The notes below the pieces were generated by a model. That model had not been told where the DNA came from, ran no database searches, and was given only the letters and a program-made list of their open reading frames with translations. A stretch of DNA of 51,223 nucleotides from Bacillus luti (GTDB taxonomy: Bacteria; Bacillota; Bacilli; Bacillales; Bacillaceae_G), in assembly GCF_001884105.1 (NCBI RefSeq), contig NZ_MACI01000085.1, positions 1 through 51,223 of the forward strand. Reading direction: 5' to 3'. A program made the position numbers and the translations under genes. This document shows positions 17,215-25,570 of this stretch, piece after piece; position 1 is the stretch's first letter; every line of letters begins with the position of its first letter.

Positions 17215-19215
17215 TTATTCCTCTACTTTAAATTGCTCAACCAGTCTTTCTAAATCGCGCATATGCTCTGTCAAACTTTCCATCGTGTGAGCTACCTTTT
17301 CTAGATGGTTAACCTGTGACTCAGTCGCTGCATTTACCTCTTCAGAAACAGCTGCACTTTCTTGACTCGTACCAGCAATTGTTTGCATTACCTCTGTAAT
17401 TTCTCCTTGCTCATGACCTATATTATGTACTTCTTCTACAATGTTCTCAACTGAAGTACTAATCGTATTTACTACTGACATAATTGTGCGGAATTCCGTT
17501 TCTGCCTCTGTCGTCACTTTATTTTGTGTATCTGCAATATCTTTCAACTTACTTACAACTTCTACAACTCGTTTTACTTCTAATTGTACATCCCCGATCA
17601 TCGTTGCAATTTCTCCTGTTGCCACTTTTGATTGCTCCGCTAATTTTCGAACTTCTTCAGCAACAACCGCAAAGCCCTTACCTTGCTCACCCGCACGCGC
17701 TGCTTCAATTGACGCATTTAAAGCTAACAAATTCGTTTGATCAGAAATACCTTTTATAAGTTCTACAACATTTTGAATCGATCCGACTCTTTGCTCTAAC
17801 CTGCCAGATGCTTCTTCTGTATGAACAACAATTGAAGAAGATTCTCCCCTTGTACGAACTAAATTCTTCATCGTGTGTAATCCTTGTTTAGATGCCGATT
17901 CTGCTTTGCTAGCCACTCCTTTTATTTCACCAACGGAGCTATTCATTTGCTCCACTGACTGCGCCATGTTCTCAAGTTGTGCTGAAACTTCATCTACACT
18001 ATTCGCAAGAGTAGATGCTCCCCCGCTTACATCATCCATTGCACCAGAAACTTCTCTACTAGCCGCTACAGTTTCATTCGTTAAATAATGTAGATTATTC
18101 GTTGATTGTTGTACCGTCGATACGCTGTTTTTAATTTTACTTACCATTTCATTCATTTGCTCAACCATACGATTAAAATGGTTCGTTAGCTCCCCAACCT
18201 CATCTTTACTCGTCACTTTCATTTGCAGCGTTAAATCTCCTTCCGCTACTTTTTGAACGTGATCCGTTAATAGTTGCAGTGGTCTTGCTAATCTTCTTGA
18301 GAATAAATATGAAGCTATAATTCCAACTAATAAGCTAATACATGCCATTATAATGACTGTATTTCTCGTACTGTTTAATAACTCATCAATTGTTTGCTTC
18401 GGATAAAAAATACCGATTTTCCATTTCATCGCATCAAATGATTGGCTATAAACGACTACATCTTCACCCTTTACTGTCGTTTCAGCAAATTTTGTTACAT
18501 CTTTATTTAAACTCTTCATAAGCGGTTCTTTAGAAATATCTTTCCCCACTTTTTCCGGATACACAAGAGCCATATTTTTATCATTTACAATAAACATTTC
18601 GCCGTTGTTACTGTATTGAATATTATGAAGCAACTTCTGAATCGTCCCAAGTGATACATCCATCGCAACAACACCTAATACAGATCCATCTTGCGCTGTA
18701 ATTGCTTTAGAAACTCCTACACTTAGCTTACCTGTTGTAATTTCGTATAAGGGTTGGCCCCAATGAACTTTTTTCACATCAGCCTCTGAATCTTTATACC
18801 ATGGTCTTGTCGTTGGATCGTATCCTTCTGGCACTTGCCCACCGTCAGCAATACTAGCACTCAATGTCTTTTTATCTTTCGTACCTATATATAAATCTAA
18901 AATACCAGGATGATTCTTTTTATATTCCAAAAACTCTTTCGTTAAAAATGCTTCCTCTTCCGGAGTTACCCCGTCTTGAATCATATTGCGAACCATTTCA
19001 CTGTTCGCATAATATCCCATATCTTCATCAATTCTTTGAACAAATCCCGTAAGTTGCTCTGTCACAAGATCCATCGTATTTTGAGAATACTGGTCTAAGG
19101 AGCGCACTTCCTTCTCTTTCTGTAATTGATACATTGTTGTACCTAGTATGACAAACATCATAGAAATCAGTACCGAAAATACTACTGCAATTTTTAACCG
19201 TAAACTTCTCAACAT
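17215..19215 (-). CDS. Methyl-accepting chemotaxis protein
   Basis: A 666-residue chemoreceptor. It has a first membrane segment (about residues 10-32), an extracellular dCache-type sensor domain (about 35-270, with [10 protein letters not shown] and [10 protein letters not shown]), a second membrane segment (about 285-305), HAMP, and a signalling domain with the hairpin tip [20 protein letters not shown]. It senses small molecules outside the cell and controls CheA. The ligand cannot be inferred. The ATG at 19215 follows GGGGGAAG; an in-frame ATG at 19254 lacks a ribosome site. bcr1 copy 1 lies 160 bp upstream. Confidence 0.93.
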   Translation of the reverse strand: MLRSLRLKIAVVFSVLISMMFVILGTTMYQLQKEKEVRSLDQYSQNTMDLVTEQLTGFVQRIDEDMGYYANSEMVRNMIQDGVTPEEEAFLTKEFLEYKKNHPGILDLYIGTKDKKTLSASIADGGQVPEGYDPTTRPWYKDSEADVKKVHWGQPLYEITTGKLSVGVSKAITAQDGSVLGVVAMDVSLGTIQKLLHNIQYSNNGEMFIVNDKNMALVYPEKVGKDISKEPLMKSLNKDVTKFAETTVKGEDVVVYSQSFDAMKWKIGIFYPKQTIDELLNSTRNTVIIMACISLLVGIIASYLFSRRLARPLQLLTDHVQKVAEGDLTLQMKVTSKDEVGELTNHFNRMVEQMNEMVSKIKNSVSTVQQSTNNLHYLTNETVAASREVSGAMDDVSGGASTLANSVDEVSAQLENMAQSVEQMNSSVGEIKGVASKAESASKQGLHTMKNLVRTRGESSSIVVHTEEASGRLEQRVGSIQNVVELIKGISDQTNLLALNASIEAARAGEQGKGFAVVAEEVRKLAEQSKVATGEIATMIGDVQLEVKRVVEVVSKLKDIADTQNKVTTEAETEFRTIMSVVNTISTSVENIVEEVHNIGHEQGEITEVMQTIAGTSQESAAVSEEVNAATESQVNHLEKVAHTMESLTEHMRDLERLVEQFKVEE

Positions 19216-19377
19216 CTTCCCCCATGCATCCCCTTCTCGTTGTAATGTAATCATATTAATCATTATATTAAGTATAATGGATAGATATAAAAAATTGAAA
19301 TTAATTCTCATCTCAATTTGAACAGAACACCTACTACCACTTGTGCAAAAACAAATAGTTCATTATTCTTAAGCTAT

Positions 19378-19533
19378 ATAAAGTGAAACTTTAATCAGTG
19401 GGGTTTTGTTCATCCCCACTGATTATTAGCCTTCACCAATCGGACATTTACAGGCAGTTAATCTCCCACCTAACTTCTTTGCTCCAGCCGAATTTTGAGG
19501 TGGGAGTTTTACTGCCCGTTAATGTGGGATAAT
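19378..19533. repeat. bcr1-type repeat, copy 1
   Basis: A ~156-bp element that starts ATAAAGTGAAACTTTAATCA and ends TGCCCGTTAATGTGGGATAAT. It aligns end to end with copies at 31902 and 32871. The left end is ATAAA; the right end is ATAAT, so this copy has one decayed terminal base. Inner dyads (CAGTGGGG/CCCCACTG) allow a folded RNA. It fits the B. cereus group bcr1 element, a small non-autonomous mobile repeat with TTTAT ends. It lies between the divergent chemoreceptor and TrmB-type regulator genes, 21 bp before the latter's start. Confidence 0.88.
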
Positions 19534-19554
19534 CTCATTCGTTCGGAGGGAACT

Positions 19555-20313
19555 ATGTTACAAAAATTCGGTTTCTCACAATATGAAAGCCAAGCTTATG
19601 AAATTGTCGTATCAAGCAATGAACCGCTAGATGCTACGACAATTGTGAAGCACTCTGGTGTTCCAAAAGCAAAAATATATGAAGTGCTAGCACGCCTGAT
19701 CGATAAAGGCATGGTAATGGATTCTGTTTCAGAAAAGAAAAAGTTGTATACAGCATTGCCACTCAAGCTAGCAATTGAAAAATTAACGACAGAATTCCAA
19801 TCAAACATTCAAGAATTGGAAACGAATATATCGAAAAAATCATTTACAGATGACCGTGTATGGAGCTTAAAGATGCAATCTTCTATTCGAGTTCAAAGTA
19901 AAGAACTCATAGAAAGTGCAACAGAATCAATTCGTATTTCAGCTTGGAATGATACGCTTTTAGAATATCTTCCATTACTAGAACAAAAAGCAAAGCAAGG
20001 TGCCCTCATTGAATCTCTCATAGTCGGAAACGTAGAAACAGAGTTAGAAAATATGCATTTTCTAATTCCAGCTGAAGAACCTAACGCATTAGAGCGTTAC
20101 TTACTACTTATCGTTGACGACCGCGAAATTTTATTCGCTGGTGTAGAGCAAGAATCATGGCAAGCGATGAAAACAATGTCACAACCTTTCGTGAAGTTCT
20201 TTACAGAATTCTTCTATCACGACGTTGCACTTGCGAAAATCACCCAGAAACACCATGACCTCTTTATGGAGGATGAAGAAATTAAGAGTTTGTTAATGAA
20301 GTTGAGGTATTAA
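19555..20313 (+). CDS. TrmB-family transcriptional regulator
   Basis: A 252-residue protein with an N-terminal winged helix (FGFSQYESQAYEIVV, then IVKHSGVPKAKIYEVLARLIDKG, about residues 5-52). A C-terminal phospholipase D-like sensor region (about residues 105-250, with SAWNDTLLEYLPLLEQKA) follows. TrmB-type regulators respond to sugars in archaea; the bacterial targets are mostly unknown. The start at 19555 follows CGGAGGG. The in-frame extension to 19495 lies inside bcr1 copy 1 and is rejected. Confidence 0.88.
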   Translation: MLQKFGFSQYESQAYEIVVSSNEPLDATTIVKHSGVPKAKIYEVLARLIDKGMVMDSVSEKKKLYTALPLKLAIEKLTTEFQSNIQELETNISKKSFTDDRVWSLKMQSSIRVQSKELIESATESIRISAWNDTLLEYLPLLEQKAKQGALIESLIVGNVETELENMHFLIPAEEPNALERYLLLIVDDREILFAGVEQESWQAMKTMSQPFVKFFTEFFYHDVALAKITQKHHDLFMEDEEIKSLLMKLRY

Positions 20314-20323
20314 TTGAAAACCA

Positions 20324-20359
20324 AAAAAGGAGTCTAGTTTTTCACCTAGACTCCTTTTT
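20324..20359. terminator. Bidirectional terminator
   Basis: AAAAAGGAGTCTAG and CTAGACTCCTTTTT form a perfect 14-bp stem with an 8-nt loop, shared by the TrmB-type gene and the convergent 58-residue membrane-protein gene, whose stop lies inside it. Confidence 0.92.
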
Positions 20360-20518
20360 ATTTTGTTCCTTTATCTCCATCAACAGCTCAATAATTTTCT
20401 CATTTTGTTCCACTTGTTTCTCTGAATTTTGATAGATGAAACGAATCCATCTAAAGAGAAAAATTACAAGGAAGAATGGTATAACCGTAAATATAAAACC
20501 AATAATTGAATAATCCAT
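20342..20518 (-). CDS. Small membrane protein with coiled-coil tail (58 aa)
   Basis: This frame starts with ATG at 20518 after GAGGTGAT and encodes 58 residues: one membrane segment (IIGFIFTVIPFFLVIFLFRW) and a charged helical tail (SEKQVEQNEKIIELLMEIKE). The layout is like the DUF4083-type short Bacillus proteins, but I am not sure of the family. The stop lies within the shared terminator. Confidence 0.65.
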   Translation of the reverse strand: MDYSIIGFIFTVIPFFLVIFLFRWIRFIYQNSEKQVEQNEKIIELLMEIKEQNKKESR

Positions 20519-20597
20519 ATACTATCACCTCGCTATATACCTCTTTCTCCATTTCTCTCCTAACCCCTGCAATTTTTTACAAAACAAAAAGAACCTA

Positions 20598-21770
20598 TCA
20601 AACGATAGATTCTTCTTTCGCAAACTGAGTAGAGCGTCCTCTCGTAATCGAGAAAATCGCACAAAGCAGCGCTAATATAATAAAGCCGCCTCCTACCCAA
20701 GCATTATATATAACAGATGATTTTTCAATAACAACTCCGCCTACTGTTGAACCGAGGGCAATTCCTAAATGAAGGGCAGAGTTATTCAAACTTTGCTGAA
20801 TACCAGCTGATTCCGGTGCAATTTCAATTAAATAGTTTTGCTGTGCTGGTGAAATAGCCCAGCTCAGCATACTCCAAAGTCCCATCATAATGATGAAGAG
20901 CGGGAATGAGAATGTCATCATTGGCAACATAAAGATTACACACACAAATACGATAATGATGGAAATAATACTTTTCTTCGATCCCCATTTATCAGCAAGA
21001 AAGCCCCCAAGGCCGCCTCCAAGTACCGCTGCAATTCCGAAAATGAAGTAAAATACACTAATCCAATTCGCTTCAACATGCATAACATCTTTTAAGAAAG
21101 GCGTTAAATATGCATATAGTGTTAAATGACCTGTTAAAAATAAGAATGACGTTAACTGCGCACTGACAATTTTTTTATCTTTTAACGTAGCAATTTGTTC
21201 TCTTATTGATAATACCGATGTCGCTGGTACTTTCGTTAAGAACAATGAAATACAAGCGATCGCCATAACCGTTAATACCGAAATTAATACAAATGGTGCA
21301 CGCCATCCATATGCATTGCCGAGTACAAGACCAAGTGGTACTCCAAGTACGAGCGATCCACTAATCCCCATAAAAATGATTCCAATTGCACGCGCACGAA
21401 AATGCGGTTCTACTACACTAGATGCAAGTGTTACAGATAGTGCAATAATTAATGAACCACTCGCTGCACAAATAACCCTTGAGAACATTAACATTCCGTA
21501 ATTCACACTAAATGCTGAAATGATATTTCCGATTAAGAAAATTGATAATGCCCCAATATATAATGTTTTTCTTTCTATTTTCCCTGTTAATGCTAATAAA
21601 ACTGGACCTGACAAAGCAAATACTACCGAAAATATTGTGATAAGCTGACCAGCTGCACTAATTGATACACCTAAATCATTGGCAACTAAATCAAGCGTTC
21701 CTCCTATAATTAGCTCAACCGTTCCGACTACGAAAGCCGCAATAGCTAAAATGTACACACGAAAATTCAA
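20598..21770 (-). CDS. MFS transporter (drug/arabinose-efflux type)
   Basis: A 390-residue, twelve-segment major facilitator protein. The first segment (VYILAIAAFVVGTVELIIGG) and a loop after segment 2 (TGKIERKTLYIGA) resemble the DHA1 group of multidrug and sugar-efflux proteins (AraJ/YdhP-like). The substrate is unknown. The likely start is TTG at 21770, 2 nt after GGGGAAAG; a longer frame to 21842 would read through a 21-bp inverted repeat and is less likely. That inverted repeat lies directly before the ribosome site and probably controls expression. Confidence 0.85.
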   Translation of the reverse strand: MNFRVYILAIAAFVVGTVELIIGGTLDLVANDLGVSISAAGQLITIFSVVFALSGPVLLALTGKIERKTLYIGALSIFLIGNIISAFSVNYGMLMFSRVICAASGSLIIALSVTLASSVVEPHFRARAIGIIFMGISGSLVLGVPLGLVLGNAYGWRAPFVLISVLTVMAIACISLFLTKVPATSVLSIREQIATLKDKKIVSAQLTSFLFLTGHLTLYAYLTPFLKDVMHVEANWISVFYFIFGIAAVLGGGLGGFLADKWGSKKSIISIIIVFVCVIFMLPMMTFSFPLFIIMMGLWSMLSWAISPAQQNYLIEIAPESAGIQQSLNNSALHLGIALGSTVGGVVIEKSSVIYNAWVGGGFIILALLCAIFSITRGRSTQFAKEESIV

Positions 21771-21781
21771 GTCTTTCCCCA

Positions 21782-21829
21782 CACTTTCTATTTTGGTTAC
21801 TACGACTATAGTAACCAAAATAGAAAGTG
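21782..21829. promoter_or_regulatory. Perfect 21-bp inverted repeat in the MFS gene leader
   Basis: The arm ACTTTCTATTTTGGTTACTA (plus one outer C-G pair) is repeated in inverse after the 6-nt loop CGACTA. The inner part (GGTTACTA...TAGTAACC) looks like a two-fold operator of MarR/HxlR type. It could also act as an RNA hairpin just before the ribosome site of the transporter gene. No regulator gene is adjacent. Confidence 0.75.
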
Positions 21830-21857
21830 GAAGCAAGTACAATTTTTTTACAATAAA

Positions 21858-21886
21858 AAAGGTAGACGTATTATACGCCTACCTTT
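21858..21886 (-). terminator. Terminator of steT
   Basis: AAAGGTAGACGTA pairs with TACGCCTACCTTT with one mismatch; the minus strand then reads TTTTTTATT. Confidence 0.9.
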
Positions 21887-21889
21887 CAA

Positions 21890-23206
21890 TCATGACACTT
21901 CAGTTTTATTTTTCTTATTTAAGTACCAATACACCGGCAGTCCAGTAAACACAATTCCAATTGATAAGAAGCAACTTACCGGATCATTGATAATTGCACT
22001 ACCAATTACAAAGAACGAACCTAAAATCGCGACAATTGGTACGATTGGGAATAACGGTACACTATACGCACGCTCTTTATTCTTGTTACGTTTTCTTAAA
22101 ATAAAGACACCGATGAACGTCATTACATAGAAAATATAAATAATGAATACGGAAATCTCAGATAGCTTATTTGGATCACTAATAAGCATTAAAATAATTC
22201 CTAAGATGATTTCAACAGTAATCGCATTTGCTGGTGTTTTAAATCTTGGGCTTTCCTTTGCGATGAACTTAGAAAATGGAAGTTGTCCACGCTCTGCCAT
22301 CGACATCGGGATACGTGGGAACGTTAAAATCTTTCCATTTAAACAACCGAAAATAGAAATGATAATACCGATACTAATAATTTTCCCGCCATATTCTCCA
22401 AGTAACATGCCCGCAGCTGTCGCTGTTGCATTTTCTCCAAGGTCTACAATCTTCGTTGCTGGTAATACATTTAATAATGCTAAGTTAATTAATACGTAAG
22501 CAGCCGTTACAATTAAAATCCCAACAGTCATCGCTTTCGGTAATAATTTTGTCGGATTCTTCATCTCTCCGCCAATAGAAGCTAGTAAAATCCAGCCATC
22601 ATAAGCAAATAACGTTGCTAAAATTGCCATCCCGATACTTTGATTTTCTGATATCGGCACAACTACATTAAAGATATCGCTATTCCCTTTCCAAAAACCT
22701 AACACAACAATTAATACGATCGGAATCATTTTCCCGATTGTTGTAACGGTTTGGACGATACCTCCATATTTTGTTCCCATACTATTTACAACGCCAAGGA
22801 ACACAACTGTTCCAATTGCGATTGGTAAATTCCATACTTTATCTAAATAGAAAAAATTAATCATTAAAGAACTAAAATACAAACCTAACGTTCCGATAAT
22901 AGCTGGTCCATAAACAATTGTCTGCATCCAGCCTGATAAATACCCCCAAAAACTTCCGTAAATCTCCTCTAAATACGTATACAACCCACCATTTTTCGGG
23001 ATTTGCGCTCCAATTTCAGCTACTGTTAAACCACTTGCTAGCGTCAACAGACCACCAATTACCCAAGCAAGAATAGCCATATTAGAACTTCCTGAGTAAT
23101 CTAATACGCTCCCTGGCTTCATAAACACACCAGATCCAATAATCGTTCCTACTACGATAGAAAGTGCTACTGTTAAACCAATTTTGTTTTTCTCATCATG
23201 ATGCAT
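21890..23206 (-). CDS. steT: Serine/threonine exchanger-type amino-acid permease
   Basis: A 438-residue APC-superfamily permease with twelve membrane segments. It resembles B. subtilis SteT (YkbA) closely along its length, for example GTIIGSGVFMKPG, GGLYTYLEE, TLFAYDGWILLASIGGEMKNP, IFGCLNGKI and MAERGQLPFS. SteT exchanges serine, threonine and aromatic amino acids across the cell membrane. The start at 23206 follows AAGGAGGA. The long leader holds a T-box whose specifier reads ACC, a threonine codon, so transcription should rise when uncharged tRNA-Thr builds up. Confidence 0.92.
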   Translation of the reverse strand: MHHDEKNKIGLTVALSIVVGTIIGSGVFMKPGSVLDYSGSSNMAILAWVIGGLLTLASGLTVAEIGAQIPKNGGLYTYLEEIYGSFWGYLSGWMQTIVYGPAIIGTLGLYFSSLMINFFYLDKVWNLPIAIGTVVFLGVVNSMGTKYGGIVQTVTTIGKMIPIVLIVVLGFWKGNSDIFNVVVPISENQSIGMAILATLFAYDGWILLASIGGEMKNPTKLLPKAMTVGILIVTAAYVLINLALLNVLPATKIVDLGENATATAAGMLLGEYGGKIISIGIIISIFGCLNGKILTFPRIPMSMAERGQLPFSKFIAKESPRFKTPANAITVEIILGIILMLISDPNKLSEISVFIIYIFYVMTFIGVFILRKRNKNKERAYSVPLFPIVPIVAILGSFFVIGSAIINDPVSCFLSIGIVFTGLPVYWYLNKKNKTEVS

Positions 23207-23224
23207 GCTGCGTATCCTCCTTCC

Positions 23225-23530
23225 AATTCTAGTGTGATGCAAAAATGAAATAAAAAAACACTCCTCCCTAAAAAAGGGACGAGTGTCGTATTCGTGGTTC
23301 CACCCTTGTTTCAATTCGTAAAGTGACACACTTCACCAATTTCTCAAGTCTAAATAACGGTTTTTGCCGGCAAGCAATTACTAGGTATCCGTTCACTGCC
23401 GCAGTTCAGAGGTGGTAATCCATTTTTCCGTATTAGGAAGCTCACAGCCAAAGGCCTCCCTCTCTGAGAATCGTAAAAAATTGATCCTGTCCTCATCATC
23501 ACTTCTTGATGTCGAATTTTGTAGTTATTG
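23225..23530 (-). promoter_or_regulatory. T-box leader of steT (threonine specifier)
   Basis: On the minus strand the leader has the conserved antiterminator sequence AAGGGTGGAACCACG (23293-23307). A terminator hairpin follows (ACACTC...GAGTGT, 23258-23286) with a T run at 23251-23257. Upstream are Stem I signatures (CAGAGAGGGAGG, CCTCTGAACTGCGG). Aligning the 3' side of Stem I with the metG T-box places the specifier triplet at 23414-23416, which reads ACC, a threonine codon. Uncharged tRNA-Thr would stabilise the antiterminator and switch on steT. Confidence 0.93.
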
Positions 23531-23726
23531 TTCATTATATTGAATTGTTAGAAAAAATCAATATATTTTTTTATATAACATAAGAAATATTTCTCTTCTT
23601 ATATTATAACAGAAGATACAACACTTCTCTAATTCCCTTATATTTTCGGAGCAATATAGTTGTAAAAAAATCATATAAACGATTTCCGAAATACACCAAT
23701 TCATTAACCAAAAACGACAATAATAA

Positions 23727-23755
23727 AAGGAGGCTGTTTCAAAGACAGCCCCCTC
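23727..23755 (-). terminator. Terminator of the secreted repeat protein gene
   Basis: GGGGGCTGT and ACAGCCTCC form a 9-bp stem (one mismatch) with a 7-nt loop, followed on the minus strand by TTTTATTATTG. Confidence 0.8.
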
Positions 23756-23760
23756 ACATA

Positions 23761-23792
23761 TGTATCTTTCGGTTGCCCTTACGAAAGATACA
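23761..23792. repeat. 11-bp perfect inverted repeat beside the repeat-protein gene
   Basis: TGTATCTTTCG and CGAAAGATACA are perfectly complementary around a 10-nt loop. It stands between the stop of the repeat protein and its terminator, and has no T run of its own. It may be an RNA-stabilising 3' hairpin. The AT-rich stretch 23536-23726 shows nothing else. Confidence 0.6.
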
Positions 23793-23800
23793 GAACTCAA

Positions 23801-24616
23801 TTATTTATCATCTTTTTTCATAAAAAACTTATGATGCGGAAGGTCCACATTCAATGCCTCTAATTGTTTCTTTTCATTGTCTAAAATCGATTTCGCTTTT
23901 TCTTTCGTCTGATCATCTAATCCCGCAAATATATCTTCATGCTTCTCTTTCTCTGGAAGTTTCACGCCTAGTTTTGTTAATTCCTCTTTTGCTTGCTCAT
24001 GCGTTAATTTCCCAGATTTCTTTTGCTCTAGAATCAACTTAACCTTTTCCTTTGTAGCCTCATCTAATCCTGCAAACATGTCTTTATGCTTACCTTTCTC
24101 CGGGAATTTCACACCTAGTTTCGTTAATTCCTCTTGCGCTTGTTCACGTGTTAATTTTCCGGATTTCTCTTGTTCTAAAATTGACTTCGCTTTTTCTTTC
24201 GCCTGATCATCTAACCCTGCGAACTTGTCACCACGCTTCCCCTTCTCCGGTAATTTCACACCTAGTTTCGTTAATTCCTCTTGCGCTTGTTCACGTGTTA
24301 ATTTTCCAGACTTCTCTTGTTCTAAAATTGACTTTGCTTTTTCTTTCGCCTGATCATCTAATCCTGCAAACATATCTTTACGTTTCTCTTTCTCTGGAAG
24401 CTTTACACCTAGTTCTTCTAACTGTTTCTTTGTATCGTCCATAATTGTTTTTACTTTTTGTTTTGTAGCGTCATCTAAATCTTTTTTCGTCGTTTTTGTA
24501 GGCTGATCTGCTGCTGGAGTATTCGTTGCCGCAAATGCTGGTACACCCACTCCTCCTATAATTCCAAATGATAAAGCACCTGCAATTGCTAAATACCCAA
24601 CTGTTTTCTTCTTCAT
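23801..24616 (-). CDS. Secreted protein with ~49-residue internal repeats
   Basis: A 271-residue protein with a signal peptide (MKKKTVGYLAIAGALSFGI..., cleavage likely after AFA at about residue 29). The mature part is a Lys/Glu-rich helical repeat: FAGLDDQAKEKAKSILEQEK, SGKLTREQAQEELTKLGVKL and PEKGKR make one unit of about 49 residues. Three units are almost identical and the first and last are degenerate. It should be exported, perhaps held at the wall or membrane. Short KSGKLT-EQA-LG patterns are seen in DUF2680-like secreted Bacillus proteins, but I am unsure of the family. The function is unknown. Confidence 0.8.
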   Translation of the reverse strand: MKKKTVGYLAIAGALSFGIIGGVGVPAFAATNTPAADQPTKTTKKDLDDATKQKVKTIMDDTKKQLEELGVKLPEKEKRKDMFAGLDDQAKEKAKSILEQEKSGKLTREQAQEELTKLGVKLPEKGKRGDKFAGLDDQAKEKAKSILEQEKSGKLTREQAQEELTKLGVKFPEKGKHKDMFAGLDEATKEKVKLILEQKKSGKLTHEQAKEELTKLGVKLPEKEKHEDIFAGLDDQTKEKAKSILDNEKKQLEALNVDLPHHKFFMKKDDK

Positions 24617-24716
24617 AGGAAATTTCCTCCTTCATATTTCTAAAGCATGTACACTTTCGTATACAATGCCTATAGTAAGATTGATTTCTTAAAATTTCCT
24701 TAACGATTTAAATAAA

Positions 24717-24743
24717 AAACACCGCTCGTAATGAGCGGTGTTT
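24717..24743 (-). terminator. Terminator of yidC2
   Basis: AAACACCGCTC and GAGCGGTGTTT form a perfect 11-bp stem with a 5-nt loop; the minus strand continues TTTTTTATTT. Confidence 0.93.
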
Positions 24744-24745
24744 CT

Positions 24746-25528
24746 CTATGCATTTTGTAATTGTACTTCTTCACGTTCCATTATTTTTCTTAATACAATT
24801 GTTTGCGTCATTGTAAATAGGTTACCTGTAATCCAGTACAACACAAGTCCTGACGGTGCTGCAAATCCCATAAACAAAATCATTGCTGGCATCATAATTT
24901 GCTGCACTTTCAGCATTTGACTTTGCTCTCCAGACGCCATATTTGATTGAAATACCTTCATTTGAATAAATGTCGTTAACGCTGCAATAATCGGTAATAT
25001 ATGATATGGATCTGCATGTCCTAAGTTCACCCATAAAAATGAAGATGTGCGAATCTCTTCTGTTCGGCTAATTGCATAATACAAAGCAGAGAAAATCGGC
25101 ATTTGTATAAAAATTGGCCAGCAACCAGCAAGTGGATTCCAACCGCCTGATCTCATTAGTTCTGACATTTCTTTTTGATACTGCTTTTGTTTTTCAAGAT
25201 CTTTGCTTACATCACCGTATTTGTTCTTTAGTTTCTGCAGTTCAGGTTGCATTTTTTTCATTTTCATTTGACTACGATATTGCGAAACAGCTAATGGAAT
25301 CATCGCTGAACGAACAACGAGCGTAATGACAATGATAGCAATCCCGAAGCTAGCTCCAGGTATATGATGAGCAACAAATTGAATCATATACGAGATTGGA
25401 TATACGAAATAATGGTTCCAAATTCCCGTACTATGTGAATCTATTGTACCTGCATTACTGCAGCCAGATAAAACAAAAACAAGTAATAATGATAAACTAA
25501 TGAGCCTAAATCGGTATGATTTTAACAT
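24746..25528 (-). CDS. yidC2: Membrane protein insertase YidC2/OxaA2
   Basis: A 260-residue YidC/Oxa1-type insertase. It begins with a lipoprotein signal (LLLVFVLSGC, lipobox LSGC). It then has the five-segment Oxa1 core, with a conserved positively charged groove residue in VVRSAMIPLAVSQYRSQMKM, the GWNPLAGCWPIFIQMPIFSALYYAI segment, and PSGLVLYWITGN. It inserts and folds membrane proteins with or without Sec. Bacillus species have two such proteins (SpoIIIJ and YidC2). The start at 25528 gives GGAGG a 7-nt spacing. A 94-codon ORF and a ribosome-site hairpin lie directly upstream, as for yidC2 of B. subtilis, where MifM controls it. Confidence 0.95.
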   Translation of the reverse strand: MLKSYRFRLISLSLLLVFVLSGCSNAGTIDSHSTGIWNHYFVYPISYMIQFVAHHIPGASFGIAIIVITLVVRSAMIPLAVSQYRSQMKMKKMQPELQKLKNKYGDVSKDLEKQKQYQKEMSELMRSGGWNPLAGCWPIFIQMPIFSALYYAISRTEEIRTSSFLWVNLGHADPYHILPIIAALTTFIQMKVFQSNMASGEQSQMLKVQQIMMPAMILFMGFAAPSGLVLYWITGNLFTMTQTIVLRKIMEREEVQLQNA

Positions 25529-25534
25529 GTTCAT

Positions 25535-25570
25535 TCCTCCAATGTTTCGTAATTAATTAGCGAAACATTG
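25535..25570 (-). promoter_or_regulatory. Hairpin covering the end of the upstream ORF and the yidC2 ribosome site
   Basis: On the minus strand CCAATGTTTCG and CGAAACATTGG form a perfect 11-bp stem with an 11-nt AT-rich loop. The first arm holds the last codons (Pro-Met-Phe-Arg) of the 94-codon ORF, and its stop codon is in the loop. The second arm ends in the first two bases of the yidC2 ribosome site GGAGG (25535-25539). A ribosome halted near the end of the ORF would melt the stem and free the site. Confidence 0.85.

Noticed and set aside
23350-23535. 61-codon minus-strand frame in the steT leader
   Set aside because: It falls within the T-box Stem I region; the sequence is explained by RNA structure, not coding.
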